Positions 22,227-32,519 of a DNA stretch of 64,000 nt are shown piece by piece (within the stretch, counting starts at the first letter, position 1; each line of letters begins with the position of its first letter). Position numbers and translations under genes: made by a program. The notes under the pieces are model-generated. The model was not told the origin of the DNA and did no database searches. It saw only the letters and a list, made by a program, of their open reading frames with translations. Source of the DNA: Gnetum montanum (Eukaryota; Streptophyta; Gnetopsida; Gnetales; Gnetaceae); assembly GCA_015680685.1 (NCBI GenBank), contig MNCI01016594.1:406551-470550 (forward strand), written 5' to 3'.

Positions 22227-22342
22227 TGTTGTGTGTGAATTTATGTGAATTTTTATAATTATTTCTTCTTCCTAAGAGATATATTAGTAAGTCCTTTATA
22301 GTGACCTTGTATGATATAACTAATCTAGATAACTAGCATCAT

Positions 22343-22359
22343 CCTCGACAACGGTGCCT
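22343..22359 (-). other. Decayed primer binding site of Gy2
   Basis: Minus-strand AGGCACCGTTGTCGAGG directly inside the 5' LTR. It resembles TGGCGCCGTTGCCGGGG, the complement of the plant tRNA-Asp 3' end, and the better copy in Gy4. Confidence 0.55.
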
Positions 22360-22360
22360 A

Positions 22361-23139
22361 TGATGAGTGATGAGGTACCCCTACACTCAACCATATGAAT
22401 ACGAGCGTAGCACGCACGATCGAGTCGAACTCCACAGACGGACTAGTTGTGGCACCTAGATTGTTAACCTTAGGTCATAGTTCGATGTCTTCCCACCTGG
22501 ACTAGTTATTAGCTTTGTCACGTATGGTTTAGTCCAGAGTGAGGTGTATGATGTGTTCCTAATTCTAATGCTACTCCTGAAGGTAGTGGAAAATAATATT
22601 AACTAAGCTAAGCTAGGAGGAAAAGGGTAAGAGAACCTAATCTAGCCTAAGTGTGACGAGTAGCCGATTCCTTGATCATCCGTACACATCTTGGACTTCC
22701 TGCATGACTACCACTGGGATTACCAAGCTTGGATCCTAGGTACGCCACTGGGATACCAAGTAGTCACACTTAAATGCTCATAATCAACTCGTACTCATTC
22801 GGCGTTCTAGGAGTTTAAGGATGAGAGAGAAAATAGTAAATAAAATTAAATAAACAAATAAATAAACAACAAAGTGAATGCTGCAATGATGAAGTAATCT
22901 CGATCTTTATTGCCGGCCATGTACGTGTCCAAGTACGTCACACTCGAATAAAGAATGCCGTACAATTACATTCATCACACTGCAGGCAAACACTGGAAAA
23001 ATAATCTAACTCTAGAGGGACCAAACTGTGAGAGTTTCACTACAATCTAAACTAGGACTATAAACAAGGGAGAGCCGCTTCTTATTTATAAACATTGTGG
23101 CAGACTGCGATATCGCGTACGCGATATCGCGTCCCATCA
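22361..23139 (-). repeat. 5' LTR of Gy2
   Basis: Collinear with 14511-15306. It contains an exact 24-bp palindrome at 23107-23130 (two GCGATATCGC arms joined by GTAC), the minus-strand TATAAATA at 23090-23083, and poly(A)-signal-like AATAAAGATCGAG (minus) near 22910. Confidence 0.9.
23107..23133 (-). promoter_or_regulatory. Palindromic dyad of the Gy2 LTR promoter
   Basis: Perfect 24-bp palindrome, half-site GCGATATCGCGT, 17 bp upstream of the LTR TATA box. Degenerate versions lie at 15258-15299, 18790-18842, 1506-1556, 34228-34258, 42884-42942, 48116-48128 and 57219-57275. Likely a factor-binding site, by inference. Confidence 0.6.
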
Positions 23140-23144
23140 ACATG

Positions 23145-23421
23145 AAATGTAAGCCCCATAGAAGACAAGGAGGCCATCTAAGACCCAACCAAATCTAAAA
23201 GATACAAGCTAAGATGAAATCAAAAGTAGATGCTACTTAGTTTTGGTGATCACCTAGACTAGAAACTCTTCTACATGATCATCCTAACTTGGAATTATAG
23301 GGGCATGGACATCCCTATAAAACTAGAATAATCAAGGATTTTATTTATTTCTAATAGACTAGATTATGTTTTCTTGTAAGAAATAAAGCTTAGGGAAGAA
23401 GAAGAAGAAGAAGAAAATAAG
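23145..23421 (+). pseudogene. L1a LINE, segment 2: ORF1 end and start of endonuclease ORF2
   Basis: After the Gy2 TSD the ORF1 frame shows RRPSKTQPNLKD. ORF2 starts at ATG 23275: MIILTWNYRGMDIP, matching the WN.RG opening of plant L1 endonucleases. YVFL.EIKL (about 23353-23395) corresponds to the conserved catalytic-Glu motif (FLxETK type). The segment ends at the ATAAG target duplication of Gy3 (23417-23421). Confidence 0.7.
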
Positions 23422-24235
23422 TGATGAGCATTGAGTATACCCTACGTTGAACTGTACAAATCACAAGGGTTTACTAGCGATTTGGTCAAATTTAATGGAC
23501 TTAGCTCCTAAGTTCACCCATAATCCTAAATTGTGAGTTGAGGAGCTTCATGGTCATTGTCTTCCTAACACTTATGTGTGCTATGCATATGGTTAAATGT
23601 GAGTTAAGGTATATGATACTTCTTTTTATTTATATTTTTATATTTTGTATCTTAAGTCCTATATGGAAAATGAATATTTAATGATTAATTATTTTAACTA
23701 CCTAACTATTCTAAAGGCTAACTACCCTAACATAAATAGTCGTTCCCACTTGTCACAAACATCCCAAACTTCTATAAATGTTGCTAGATTACCAAGTGGT
23801 AATTACTGGGTGTCCTAAATGGCCACTATTGGGATTACCAAGCATAATACCTTATGCTTGAAGTGGTTGTACTTATGTGTTAATTAAGTATCTATGACTT
23901 GGAATATAAAATGCATGGAAAATAAAGTGCTAATAAGGAAGATTAAGCTAATTGAAGTGCTACAATGAATGCAAGAAATCTTGAGTTTATTGCCATTCAT
24001 GTCAATGCATTCATGTACATGACACTTGAATAAAGTTCTATACAATCTCTTTCACTCACATTGTGGGCACTTAGAGGAAAATATTCTAATTCTAGAAAAG
24101 ACAAACTACAAGGGCTTCACTATGCTACTAGTACAAGGTGTCATAAATGTGATTGATATATGCATTTATATAGGTTGTGCCTGCATATGTGTTGATGCAT
24201 GGCCATTGATGGAGCCTATTCATGATGCTTAATCA
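23422..24235 (-). repeat. 3' LTR of Gy3
   Basis: Bounded by TGATGAG (left) and TTAATCA (right). Shares ordered blocks with 32520-33402, such as ATGAATATTTAATGATTAATT and TTCACTATGCTACTA. Its U3 promoter dyads are largely lost compared with other family members. Confidence 0.85.
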
Positions 24236-24249
24236 TACCCCCACAATTA
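24236..24249 (-). other. Polypurine tract of Gy3
   Basis: Minus-strand TAATTGTGGGGGTA immediately before the 3' LTR, preceded by CACTCAAGGATGGA (decayed CTCGAGGATGA leader). Confidence 0.75.
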
Positions 24250-24544
24250 ACTAAAAATCCATCCTTGAGTGAGTAGATGTAGGATCAAGCTTTTTATAAT
24301 AATTGGAAAATATGAAATTTATTAATTGAAAAAAAACAAACTGATAGACTAACAACCTTTGAGTGATGGACTGTATAGGAGTCCATGATAACAAAATTGG
24401 ACACTTTTATAAAAATTTTAGTAGGTTCATTTTAGTTGTTGAAAATTGGGTGAATTCTCAAATAGTGCTAGGAGGTGGAGGCTCATGGGATGCTGAAGGT
24501 CCTTCACTAGGCTCTGGTGCTTGCAGTAGTGGAGATAACCAAGG

Positions 24545-25830
24545 CTAATCTGCTACTACTACTACTACTAGACAAAGCCTAAAAGCATCCAATAATGCTT
24601 TCATCTTGTCTTCCTTACTATGTGGGTCGTATGTAGTCTATGCGACTTCATCGATGTGGGTTGGCACAAAGATATTCCATAGACATGACATCACTGGGAG
24701 CATCTCTTTTACATTGGTGAACCAAGCTACAAATTGCTTATGTTCAATGTCAAATGTATTTACTAGGTTATATATCTTGTGGTAGTCATTCATACTCTTG
24801 ACTAAGTTAGTAAAAAGTTGTTGGTCAGCGAATCTACTTCTAAGAACTTTAAGCTTTGCATTGGTTGTATCCAATTGCTACTTGGTTTCCTTATGGTGCT
24901 TGAATTCTAACTTAGTTAGCCTCCTCACTATCAACATATCCAAGTTTTCATATTAGAGGTTAGCATGCTCCATATATTCTCTCATCTCCTCGATCTATGA
25001 CCTTTTCAGGTAGATTTCAGCTTCATTTAGGCCATTGAAGATTGGCTGCCATACATTGCCTCTTTGCTGGAGTTGCAAGAGTGGCTCGTTCATCTTTATC
25101 TTGGCCAATTGAATTTCCTTTTTATTTACCACCTTGAGGAGACTGATTTAGTCCCTATAATAATTTTTAAATCATTCAAATTTCAAGGCTTCATTCTTCT
25201 AGGCGGCTATCCTAATGGCCACTTTTTGACATAGCACTTAGACTTCCTTCATTGAGAGTTTTCAATTTTCTACTACCAACCTCCTCAGATTAAGATTCAC
25301 TTTGGCTAGCTACTCCTATTGTTGTCAAAAAAAAATTGACCATTTGGTCTTTTTTTTGTTTGAAATTGCATAGGCAATGTATATCCTTGGTGATAACCTA
25401 GTTTTCTTTGTAGACTTGTAACAAGTCCTTGTCAATGTTAAAGACCATGCCTTCTGAATCAAAGATAGTTGCCTTCTTTGCATTCTCAACCTCTTTTATT
25501 CTATGTTGAAATTGTTGAAAAGATTCATCTCTTGTGATCTCTAGGTTGAGAATGGTTGGGTTGGAGTGATGGACCCACAACTCTACAACCTAAGCAACCA
25601 ACCCGTAGTTCATGATGGCTACCTATAAATGGATGTTGACAATAAGAAGTTTACCCTTCATCTCTAGCAACTTTGACTGGGTTGCTTTTATTTCATCTAG
25701 AAGATTGAAGATCCTTAAAAGTGGTTTCCTAGATCCAACTAGTATTTTAAATACTTCTTCATGTTGGGTTGCACTCAACTAATGACTTCCTGCTCTTGTA
25801 GGTGCTTGAATATTCACCATAATAGCAATG
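24545..25830 (-). pseudogene. Accessory ORF remnant of Gy3 (C-terminal part)
   Basis: Frameshifted and stop-rich, but alignable with the Gy2 accessory protein: FVAWFTNVKEMLPVMSCLWN (about 24740-24680) corresponds to FAAWYVKANQMFPQLPCPW, and about 25835-25560 (HEEVFKIL, EIKATQSKLLEMKGKLLIVN) to the Gy2 stretch with HEDALDRL and DLISTKGKLVISE. The remainder is Lys/Glu/Leu-rich coiled-coil material. The N-terminal, transposon-protein-like half is missing because the frame is cut by Co2 and the internal deletion. Confidence 0.65.
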
Positions 25831-25835
25831 TCTAG

Positions 25836-26862
25836 TGTTGACCTTTTGATATGTCAAAACCTTAAGGAAAATGGAGAACATAGATTGTTTATGGTGTGTG
25901 ATGATCTTGTAGGGCATGAATGAGAACTCAAGGAAATAAGATCTATAGTGAGATGTCAAAATGAAGACTACATGGGCAAGATGAGAGCATGGACAAGCAT
26001 GGATGAAAATGACAACTACAAGTCAAATGAAGATGCTTTAAGGATTGGTAAGAAGGAAAATTGATGGGAGAAAGCCTTAGAAGATAGATCAAAAGTTGAA
26101 GAGACATCTCCTAAAAATAGTAGATGTCTCTATTCTAGAGTAGAAATCTCACTAGAGACGTCTCTCTTGAATTAAGGTTAATCTTAGGTAGATGTCTCAA
26201 CTTTAAAGAAGACATATACATTAGCTATTTGGTAGTTATTGCATGAATTTTAGGGAGTTTTTAGAAACTCCAAGGCTATAAGAAGATACCAAAATCTTGG
26301 AAATTATGCAAGTGCTATTCATAAAAGATCAATCATTGTCTATTCTATGATATTATATTATTGTTCTTCATTGTGACATCATTTTCTTGGCTTCAACCAC
26401 AAGGAATTGTAAATTTAGTTACATTCTTTTCTTGTGTTTTTCTCTCTTTCTTATAACCCTATGGGGTTGATGTGCTTCTTGTGAGAAGGCATCCATATTG
26501 AGCTTGTGAGGATCTTGCAGGATTGAGTGTTTTTACAACATCAAACCAATATGAAGTGTAGCTTAATTTTGTAAAGGTTATGGGATCTTTGAAACCACAT
26601 TCTAAGATTTTTGGAACTTTGTGAAATTAAGTGGTTTTGTAGTGACAAAACACTCTGGTGTAACGCTCAGAGTTTGTATAGGGTATGGTGCCCTTCAAAG
26701 ATCATTTTTAAGAAACAAAGTTCAGAGGTGTGCAATGATTCTACCCTCCAAGTATGGACATACCCAAGTTGGAAAACCATGTAAAATTTGGTATGTTTTG
26801 TGTGGCAAGTGATATCTTAATTAGGGAGGTTATTTAACCCCCTTTTAAGTTCTTGATTCTTA
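25836..26862 (+). repeat. 5' LTR of Co2
   Basis: Contains AGATGTCT/AGACGTCT dyads at 26101-26110, 26121-26130, 26154-26164 and 26189-26197, and a CTATAAGAAG TATA-like site at about 26276. The 3' copy has the same order. Confidence 0.85.
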
Positions 26863-26864
26863 AT

Positions 26865-26876
26865 TGGTATTGGAGC
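26865..26876 (+). other. Primer binding site of Co2
   Basis: TGGTATTGGAGC, two bases after the LTR; differs from the standard TGGTATCAGAGC at two positions. Confidence 0.75.
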
Positions 26877-26917
26877 TCATTACTCTTACATTTAGCTACA
26901 ACTTTTAAGAGTGAACT

Positions 26918-28600
26918 ATGGAGGGGACATGCTACAAAAAGCTAGCAATGTTTGATAGGTTTAATTTTTCTTATTTTAAAGCAAGGATGCAAGGATTCTT
27001 CGAGCCAATGGAATTTGAGGTACGGGAGTCCAACCTTGAAGGTTACACACCATCTATTGACAACACATCAAAGGCCCTCAAGCCACAAAACAAGTGGACA
27101 TTGGAAGAAAGAGATAAGTTCATGTATGATTCTGTGCATTAAATAAATCTAAGTTTAATAGAATAATTGGATGTAGAACTACTAAAGAAATTTGGAAAAA
27201 CTTAGAAGCTACCTATGAGGACACATCCATAGTTAAACAATCTAAGCTTTTGGTTTTGCAAAGTGAATATGACAAACTTAAAATGAGGAAAGGTGAAAAG
27301 ATAAAAGATTATTTTTCTAGGAAAAATGACCTAGTTGTAGCAATTAGGGTTATAGGAAAGCACTTTCCTAAAATTAATGTAATCATTAAAATGAGTAGAA
27401 CACTAAAACCTAAATTTAGACCTAAGGTTACAACTATCGAAGAAATTAGAGATTTTTCAATTTTAAAATTTGAAGAACTCTAAAGTGCTCTTATTGCTCA
27501 TGAAATGAATCTCATAAGTGAAGGAGGTATAAAAAAAAAGCCCATCGCCTTCAAATCAACATCCAAAGAGAAGTAACGAACTGACTAAGAATTGAATAGT
27601 GACAATTCAAAGGCTTTAGCACAAAAGAGTAAGAGCTTCAATCAACAAGGATCCAATGAATCCAACACCAAAGGTAAGTATAGAGGTAAGAAATTTTCAA
27701 ATTCAAAATTTGATTCTTTTTCAATAGAATGTTAGGTATGTGGTGGAAGAGGCCATGTGGTCTCCAAATGTCCTAGCAATGATAGGTTGTAACAAAAAGA
27801 TAGGAATGGTATGGATATGAGTAAGACAAACTTCTACACAAGCTGGGATGATGAAGAGAAAACTAAAAAAGAGGTGGATGATACTTCAAAAGATTCACAT
27901 CTCATCTATATGGCTCTCATAGATGATGATGCTGGCCTTTCTGATGATGATGATCAAATTGAAATTGATGATGAAAGGTCTAACCTCTTGTGTAAAGAAC
28001 ATCTATCTCTTTAAAATCTTTGTATAAAGTTGAATAAGGAATTAAAAAAAAGGATCAAGATATCTCTTTGTTAAATATGAAAGTTTTAAAACACAAAAGA
28101 AAAGAAACCTTAGATGTAAGAATTGAGAATGAAAAACTAACCCTATCCTATGAGTAGATTAAGCACAAACTTGCAGATGCTAAACTTGTAAATAAGAGGC
28201 TAGTCAAAGGAAAAGAATCACTTTGAATAGTTCTTAGGCAAGGAAGAAGTCCAAATGATAAAAGTGAACTAGGTTGTTGTCAACATGAACAAGAATCCCC
28301 ACAAGATGTATCCAAACAAGAGGCCCCTTCAAAGATTGAGGTAACTACTGGCACTCCATTTAACCAAAGAGCAACTTCAAGGTTTAATAACTTTAATCCA
28401 AACAAAAGGATTAGGTGCTATTATTGTAATAGATTTAGCTATAAATAATAGATTTGCAATTTAAAGAATTATCTTATGAACACCTAGATATATCACAAAA
28501 CTCCATGGTCTTATCCACATGTATTTAGAAAGGAAACTATGTAGGACAACAAGAAAATGCAAAAAAATCAAAAGGACAAGGGAGTTAAGAAGGTATAGAG
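26918..28600 (+). pseudogene. gag (UBN2-like) of Co2
   Basis: Starts at ATG 26918. FDRFNFSYFKARMQGFFEP, EGYTPSIDNTSKAL, the 'Lys-Leu...Tyr...MRKGEKIKDYFSR' helix region (about 27260-27330) and VTTIEEIRDFS follow the order of plant copia UBN2 gag domains. A frameshift lies between 27142 and 27250. A zinc knuckle C.VCGGRGHVVSKC (27730-27771) keeps CX2CX4HX4C apart from an in-frame stop. A DDD-rich acidic stretch follows (27920-27990), then a second CYYC-type half knuckle near 28421. Decayed, not functional. Confidence 0.75.
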
Positions 28601-28860
28601 AATCAAAAAGAAAGAAGATGATAGTGAGAAAATTCTCTCCAAAATATTTGTGAAGGGAAGATAATATCTAGAAATTGAAGAAATTTATATGAGAAGAGGA
28701 ATCTAAAAAGAAGGATCTCATTCATAAGCTCCCTAGGAACCTTTATTTTCTTCAACAAGAAAGGTAAGTAGAGGTAAGTCTTTAATTCATTATAAATATT
28801 TGTTAAGACTATAATCATTGGCAACTATAACTGAGCCCCATCTTACTAAGAAATTTACTT
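28601..28860 (+). other. Co2 spacer between gag and internal dyad block
   Basis: No recognisable protease or integrase motif. This is the point where pol would follow gag in a complete copia element. Confidence 0.45.
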
Positions 28861-29088
28861 GAAGACATCTCCCATGAGATGTCTTCATGATAGAAGAGAC
28901 ATCCACTTAGAGACGTCTATTTTTCAAAGGAGATGTCTACCTATGTTTTTGTTCAATGTAGTAGAGATGTTCACTTTCCTAGTGAGATGTCTATTTTTTG
29001 TTTATAAGCATGGTATACACATCTATATTTCAAAGGAGACATTTATCTTTTTTTTTTTTAAAATCCTTGTTGAGTGTGATTATATAAA
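28861..29088 (+). promoter_or_regulatory. Internal promoter-like block of Co2 (LTR-type dyads plus TATA)
   Basis: An 11-bp perfect inverted repeat (GAAGACATCTC at 28861-28871 and its complement at 28876-28886) is followed by AGACGTCT (28911-28918), AGATGTCT at 28931 and 28985, and TATATAAA at 29081-29088. The same dyads occur upstream of the TATA-like site in the Co2 LTRs. The block ends about 110 bp before the accessory ATG. Promoter function is inferred. Confidence 0.5.
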
Positions 29089-29197
29089 TCCAAACCTTTA
29101 ATTTTCATTCATTCTTTCACATCTAAGTGTAGATGTCCAAGGGTAGATGACCAAGGCTTCACTAATGATAATAATTTGTGCATTTTTCTCTAAATCC

Positions 29198-30852
29198 ATG
29201 GTCCACAAGAAGGTTGGAACATCAAGGCCATTTCCAAGGAAGAGCAAGAAGTCAAAGAGAGCTTCCTCCAACACTGCTAGCACCTATAATCCATAATTTA
29301 GATCCACTGACATCCAACACTGGTTTAAGGTAACTCGAATTACCTCCATTATCTATGAATGCTCTCTTTGTTTCTAGCAACATTAACAGAAGGAATTGAT
29401 AAGTTTCTTTCAATTTTTATACTAGGTTACATTCATTTTAATGAATTTTTGTGGGCTTAAAATTCTTATAAGATAATTCTATAGCAACATTGTGATTACA
29501 AACGCTTATGTTGGGGCTTTTACTACCATGGTTGGAGGTTTTCTAATTGATGTTTCTCCTCAAGTTGTTTATGCAATTCTTGGGATTTCTAGTGCTGATG
29601 TGTTTAGGATCACCATTCATTCCATGAATGAAATTTTTACAAATGGTGTGATTCCTATCTCCTAAGATGAATTGTGTAATGCTTTGTTTGGGGAGTCACC
29701 ATCTCTTCGTAGTGGAAGAGTTTATAGGAGTCAGATGAACCCAGATGCTTCCATCCTTTCATTCATTGTTTTATATAATATCATTATTAAAGAAAGAAGG
29801 TATAATTATTTGTTACCTACCAAAGCATTTATTATTTTCTATTTCCTTCTCACAGGACAATTCTTGGACTTGGATCATACTTTCTGCTAAGACATGTTGA
29901 GCCTATTCACCAAGGAAAGAATCTTTGGGTATCCTCACCTCATTAGTTTGCTAATTTGATAGAGAGGTGTTCTGATTCTTGAATTCCTTTACTTAAAGGC
30001 AAGAAGAGCATTGGTGAGTATTTAAAAAATAGGAGCTCCACCCATTTTGATGAAGTAGAAACCAACACCAGGTCATAAAAGTCACAAAGAAGGAATTTGC
30101 ATCACCATCTCGAGCCTCTCCGTAGTTGAGAAGGTCCAAATCAAGTTGTAGCTGGATGAGATCTTCACTTAATAAGTTGCTCAATGCATTTTCTTGTACC
30201 TTTGGGATGATTAGCAAGAACCTCTCTTATCTCCATAAGAGAATGGATGTAGTTGGAGTACCTCTTCTTCTTGGTAGGCAATAGTTTGAGGAGATTACCA
30301 CTCCTCCCATATTAGAGAGTGAGGAGGACTATTTAGCCCCACCAAAACATTTAGCATTAGATGGACCTTCCCTATGACTCAGAAAATGAGTCTAATTCAA
30401 AGGATCCTAATGCACTAGTGGCATGTGTCTAGGGGAAGCTTCCTAATCCCATGTAGCGTGGATCTAGTTTCCATCATCAAGATGATGCTCTAAGGACATT
30501 TTAGCAATAGGTCATGGAGAACATCTTTGGGACTTCTTCTCAATGGAGACCTACCAATCCTATCACCTATTAGAGGAAGGATGCTTCATCATATTCTTAG
30601 TAAGTTTCATCCTAGTAGGATCCACCAAATTCATCTTGATTTCAAGTGAAGCTTCATCCATGGAGAGCCCTAGTTCAGATATCTTCTTTGGATGACAATG
30701 ATGAGCAACATGTCTCCAGTGCCAATACTAGTAGTGATGATGATGTGGATGAGACTTATAAACCTTCTCGTGTAGCAGCTACTTTTGATGAGGATTTAGA
30801 TGATGCAACTAAGGTTAGTGATTGGAATCCTTTGGTGATCTCTCCTTTTTGA
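29198..30852 (+). pseudogene. Accessory ORF of Co2: basic N-terminus, plant-transposon-protein-like region, acidic tail
   Basis: Opens at ATG 29198 with a very basic start (MVHKKVGTSRPFPRKSKKSK). GGFLIDVSPQVVYAILGIS (29532-29590), PDASILSFIVLYNIIIKE and FIIFYFLLTGQFLDLDHTFC (to 29886) resemble the 'putative plant transposon protein' domain (PF20167, from memory) in order and spacing. The C-terminal ~70 residues are Asp/Ser-rich and end at TGA 30850-30852. Several stops and at least one frameshift. It occupies the place of pol. It is not recognisably similar to the Gy2 ORF beyond the domain and general plan. Confidence 0.6.
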
Positions 30853-31260
30853 TAATTTCCATAAAGGGGAAGAGTTATTGGATTATAAATTATAGATTTT
30901 AAATTGTACATGGTTGTGCATATATCATTGGCTGCATTTATTACGGACAATTTGAGTGGATAGTTTAAATGTGGATAAATTATGATCATATTATCTTTCT
31001 ATTTAGATATTATGATTGTATATTTTTGTTGCAATATTATGGAGATAGGTTTTTTTACTTGAACAGTATTTTGGAGATCTTTTGGTTTTCATCTTATTAT
31101 GAACTTATTCAATCTCTACATTGTACCTTGAGCCTTCAAGCCATATCCCAATGATAACCTTGGTTGTCACTAGAAATTATATGTATTATGTATTTTTATC
31201 ATTTACTATTATTTAAATTGTATATCTACTCATCCATTTTCTTAAGTGTTGGACATTACC
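30853..31260 (+). other. Co2 3' untranslated region
   Basis: AT-rich, no ORF, between the accessory stop codon and the polypurine tract. Confidence 0.5.
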
Positions 31261-31274
31261 AAAAAGGGGGAGAT
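31261..31274 (+). other. Polypurine tract of Co2
   Basis: AAAAAGGGGGAGAT directly before the 3' LTR, the typical plant copia form. Confidence 0.85.
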
Positions 31275-32350
31275 TGTTGACCTTTTGGTATTTCAAAACC
31301 TTAAGGAAAATGAAGAACATAGATTGTTTATGGTGTGTGATGATCTTGCTGGGCATGAATGAGAACTCAAGAAAATGATATCTACAACGAGATGTTAAAA
31401 TGAAGACTACATGGGCATGATGAGAGGATGGCTGAGCATGGATGAATAAAGGCTACAAGTTAAATGAAGATGCACCAAGGATTGGCAAGAAGGCAAATTG
31501 ATGGAAGAAAGCCCTAGAAGACAAAGGTTAAATCTTGAGGAGATGTCTCCTAAAAATAGTAGACATCTCTATTCTAGAGTAGATGTCTCCCTATAGACAT
31601 CCAACAACAAATGTTCCATTTTCCAAAGAGACGTCTCTCTTGAATTGTGGCTAATCTTAGGTAGATGTCCCAACTTCGAAAAAGACATTTACACTAGTTA
31701 TTTGGTAGTTGTTACATGAATTCTGAGGATTTTTTAGAAACTTCAAGGTGATAAGAAGACCAAAATTTTTGGAATTGTGCAAATACTATTCACAAAATAT
31801 CAATCATTGCCTATTCTATGCTATTGTATTCTTATTCTTCATTATAACATCATTTTCTTGGTTGTATGGTGTATTGAGATTCAACTACAAGGACTTGTAA
31901 ATTTAGCTATAGTATTTACTTGTGTTTTTCTCTCTTTCTTATAGCCTTGTGAGGTTGATGTGCTTTTTGTGAGAGGGCATCAATATTGAGGTTGGTGGGA
32001 TCTTGAAAGATTGAGTGGTTTTGCAACTTCAAAATACTCCAGAGTAGAGATTAATTTTGTAAAGGTTGTGAGATCCTTGAAAGCACATTTTGAGCTTGTT
32101 GGAACCTTGTGGGATTGAGTGGTTTTGTAGTGAAGAAACACTTTGGTGTGAAGCTTAGAGCTTATATAGGATGTGGTGCCCTTCAAATCACATTTTTGAG
32201 AAATAAAGTTCAAATATGTGTAAGAATTATACCCTCCAAGTGTGGACATATCCAAATTAAGGAAAAACATAAAATTTGGTGTGTTTTATGTGGTCAGTGC
32301 AATTTTAATTCAAGAATTTATTCAACTCTCTTCTAAGTTCTCAATCCTCA
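31275..32350 (+). repeat. 3' LTR of Co2
   Basis: Collinear with 25836-26862. Ends TCAATCCTCA where the 5' LTR ends TTGATTCTTA. Confidence 0.83.
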
Positions 32351-32519
32351 TCTTTGAGGCTCCTTGTTGTTGATTGGATCCATTTGTATGCTATGGAGAT
32401 TCATCCTTATGAGAAGAAGATATATTAGTAATTGATAAAAATTATGTTCCTTTAGTGTTTTAATCTTTTAAGAGTTAATCATTGAATGGTTTTTACAACA
32501 TCCTTGTGTAACTTCACAA

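Larger units (their letters stand above)
14511..23139 (-). mobile_element. Gy2: complete pol-less Athila/Tat-like element with an accessory ORF
   Basis: LTRs 14511-15306 and 22361-23139 flank the element, with a perfect 5-bp TSD ACATG at 14506-14510 and 23140-23144. Transcription runs right to left: 5' LTR, decayed tRNA-Asp-type primer site, gag (22226-20256), a T-rich spacer with a 30-bp tandem repeat, a conserved non-coding block (about 19760-19140), an internal promoter-like block (18840-18770), the 921-codon accessory ORF (18234-15472), polypurine tract, 3' LTR. Protease, RT, RNase H and integrase are wholly absent. Compared with Gy4/Gy5, the join falls between the gag end and the post-integrase T-rich spacer. 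Its LTR pair is the least diverged by eye among the gypsy elements here, so it may be the youngest. It sits inside L1a ORF1. Confidence 0.88.
25836..32350 (+). mobile_element. Co2: pol-less copia element with UBN2-type gag and an accessory ORF
   Basis: LTRs 25836-26862 and 31275-32350 begin TGTTGACCTTTTG and share long collinear blocks. Next to them are a tRNA-Met-type primer site (26865-26876) and an A-then-G-rich polypurine tract (31261-31274). Between them lie a copia (UBN2-like) gag, a dyad-rich block with TATA box, and an accessory ORF. Protease, integrase, RT and RNase H are absent. TSD is decayed: TCTAG (25831-25835) against TCTTT (32351-32355). It is inserted in Gy3, opposite to Gy3's orientation, in or beside the accessory ORF. 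Confidence 0.82.
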
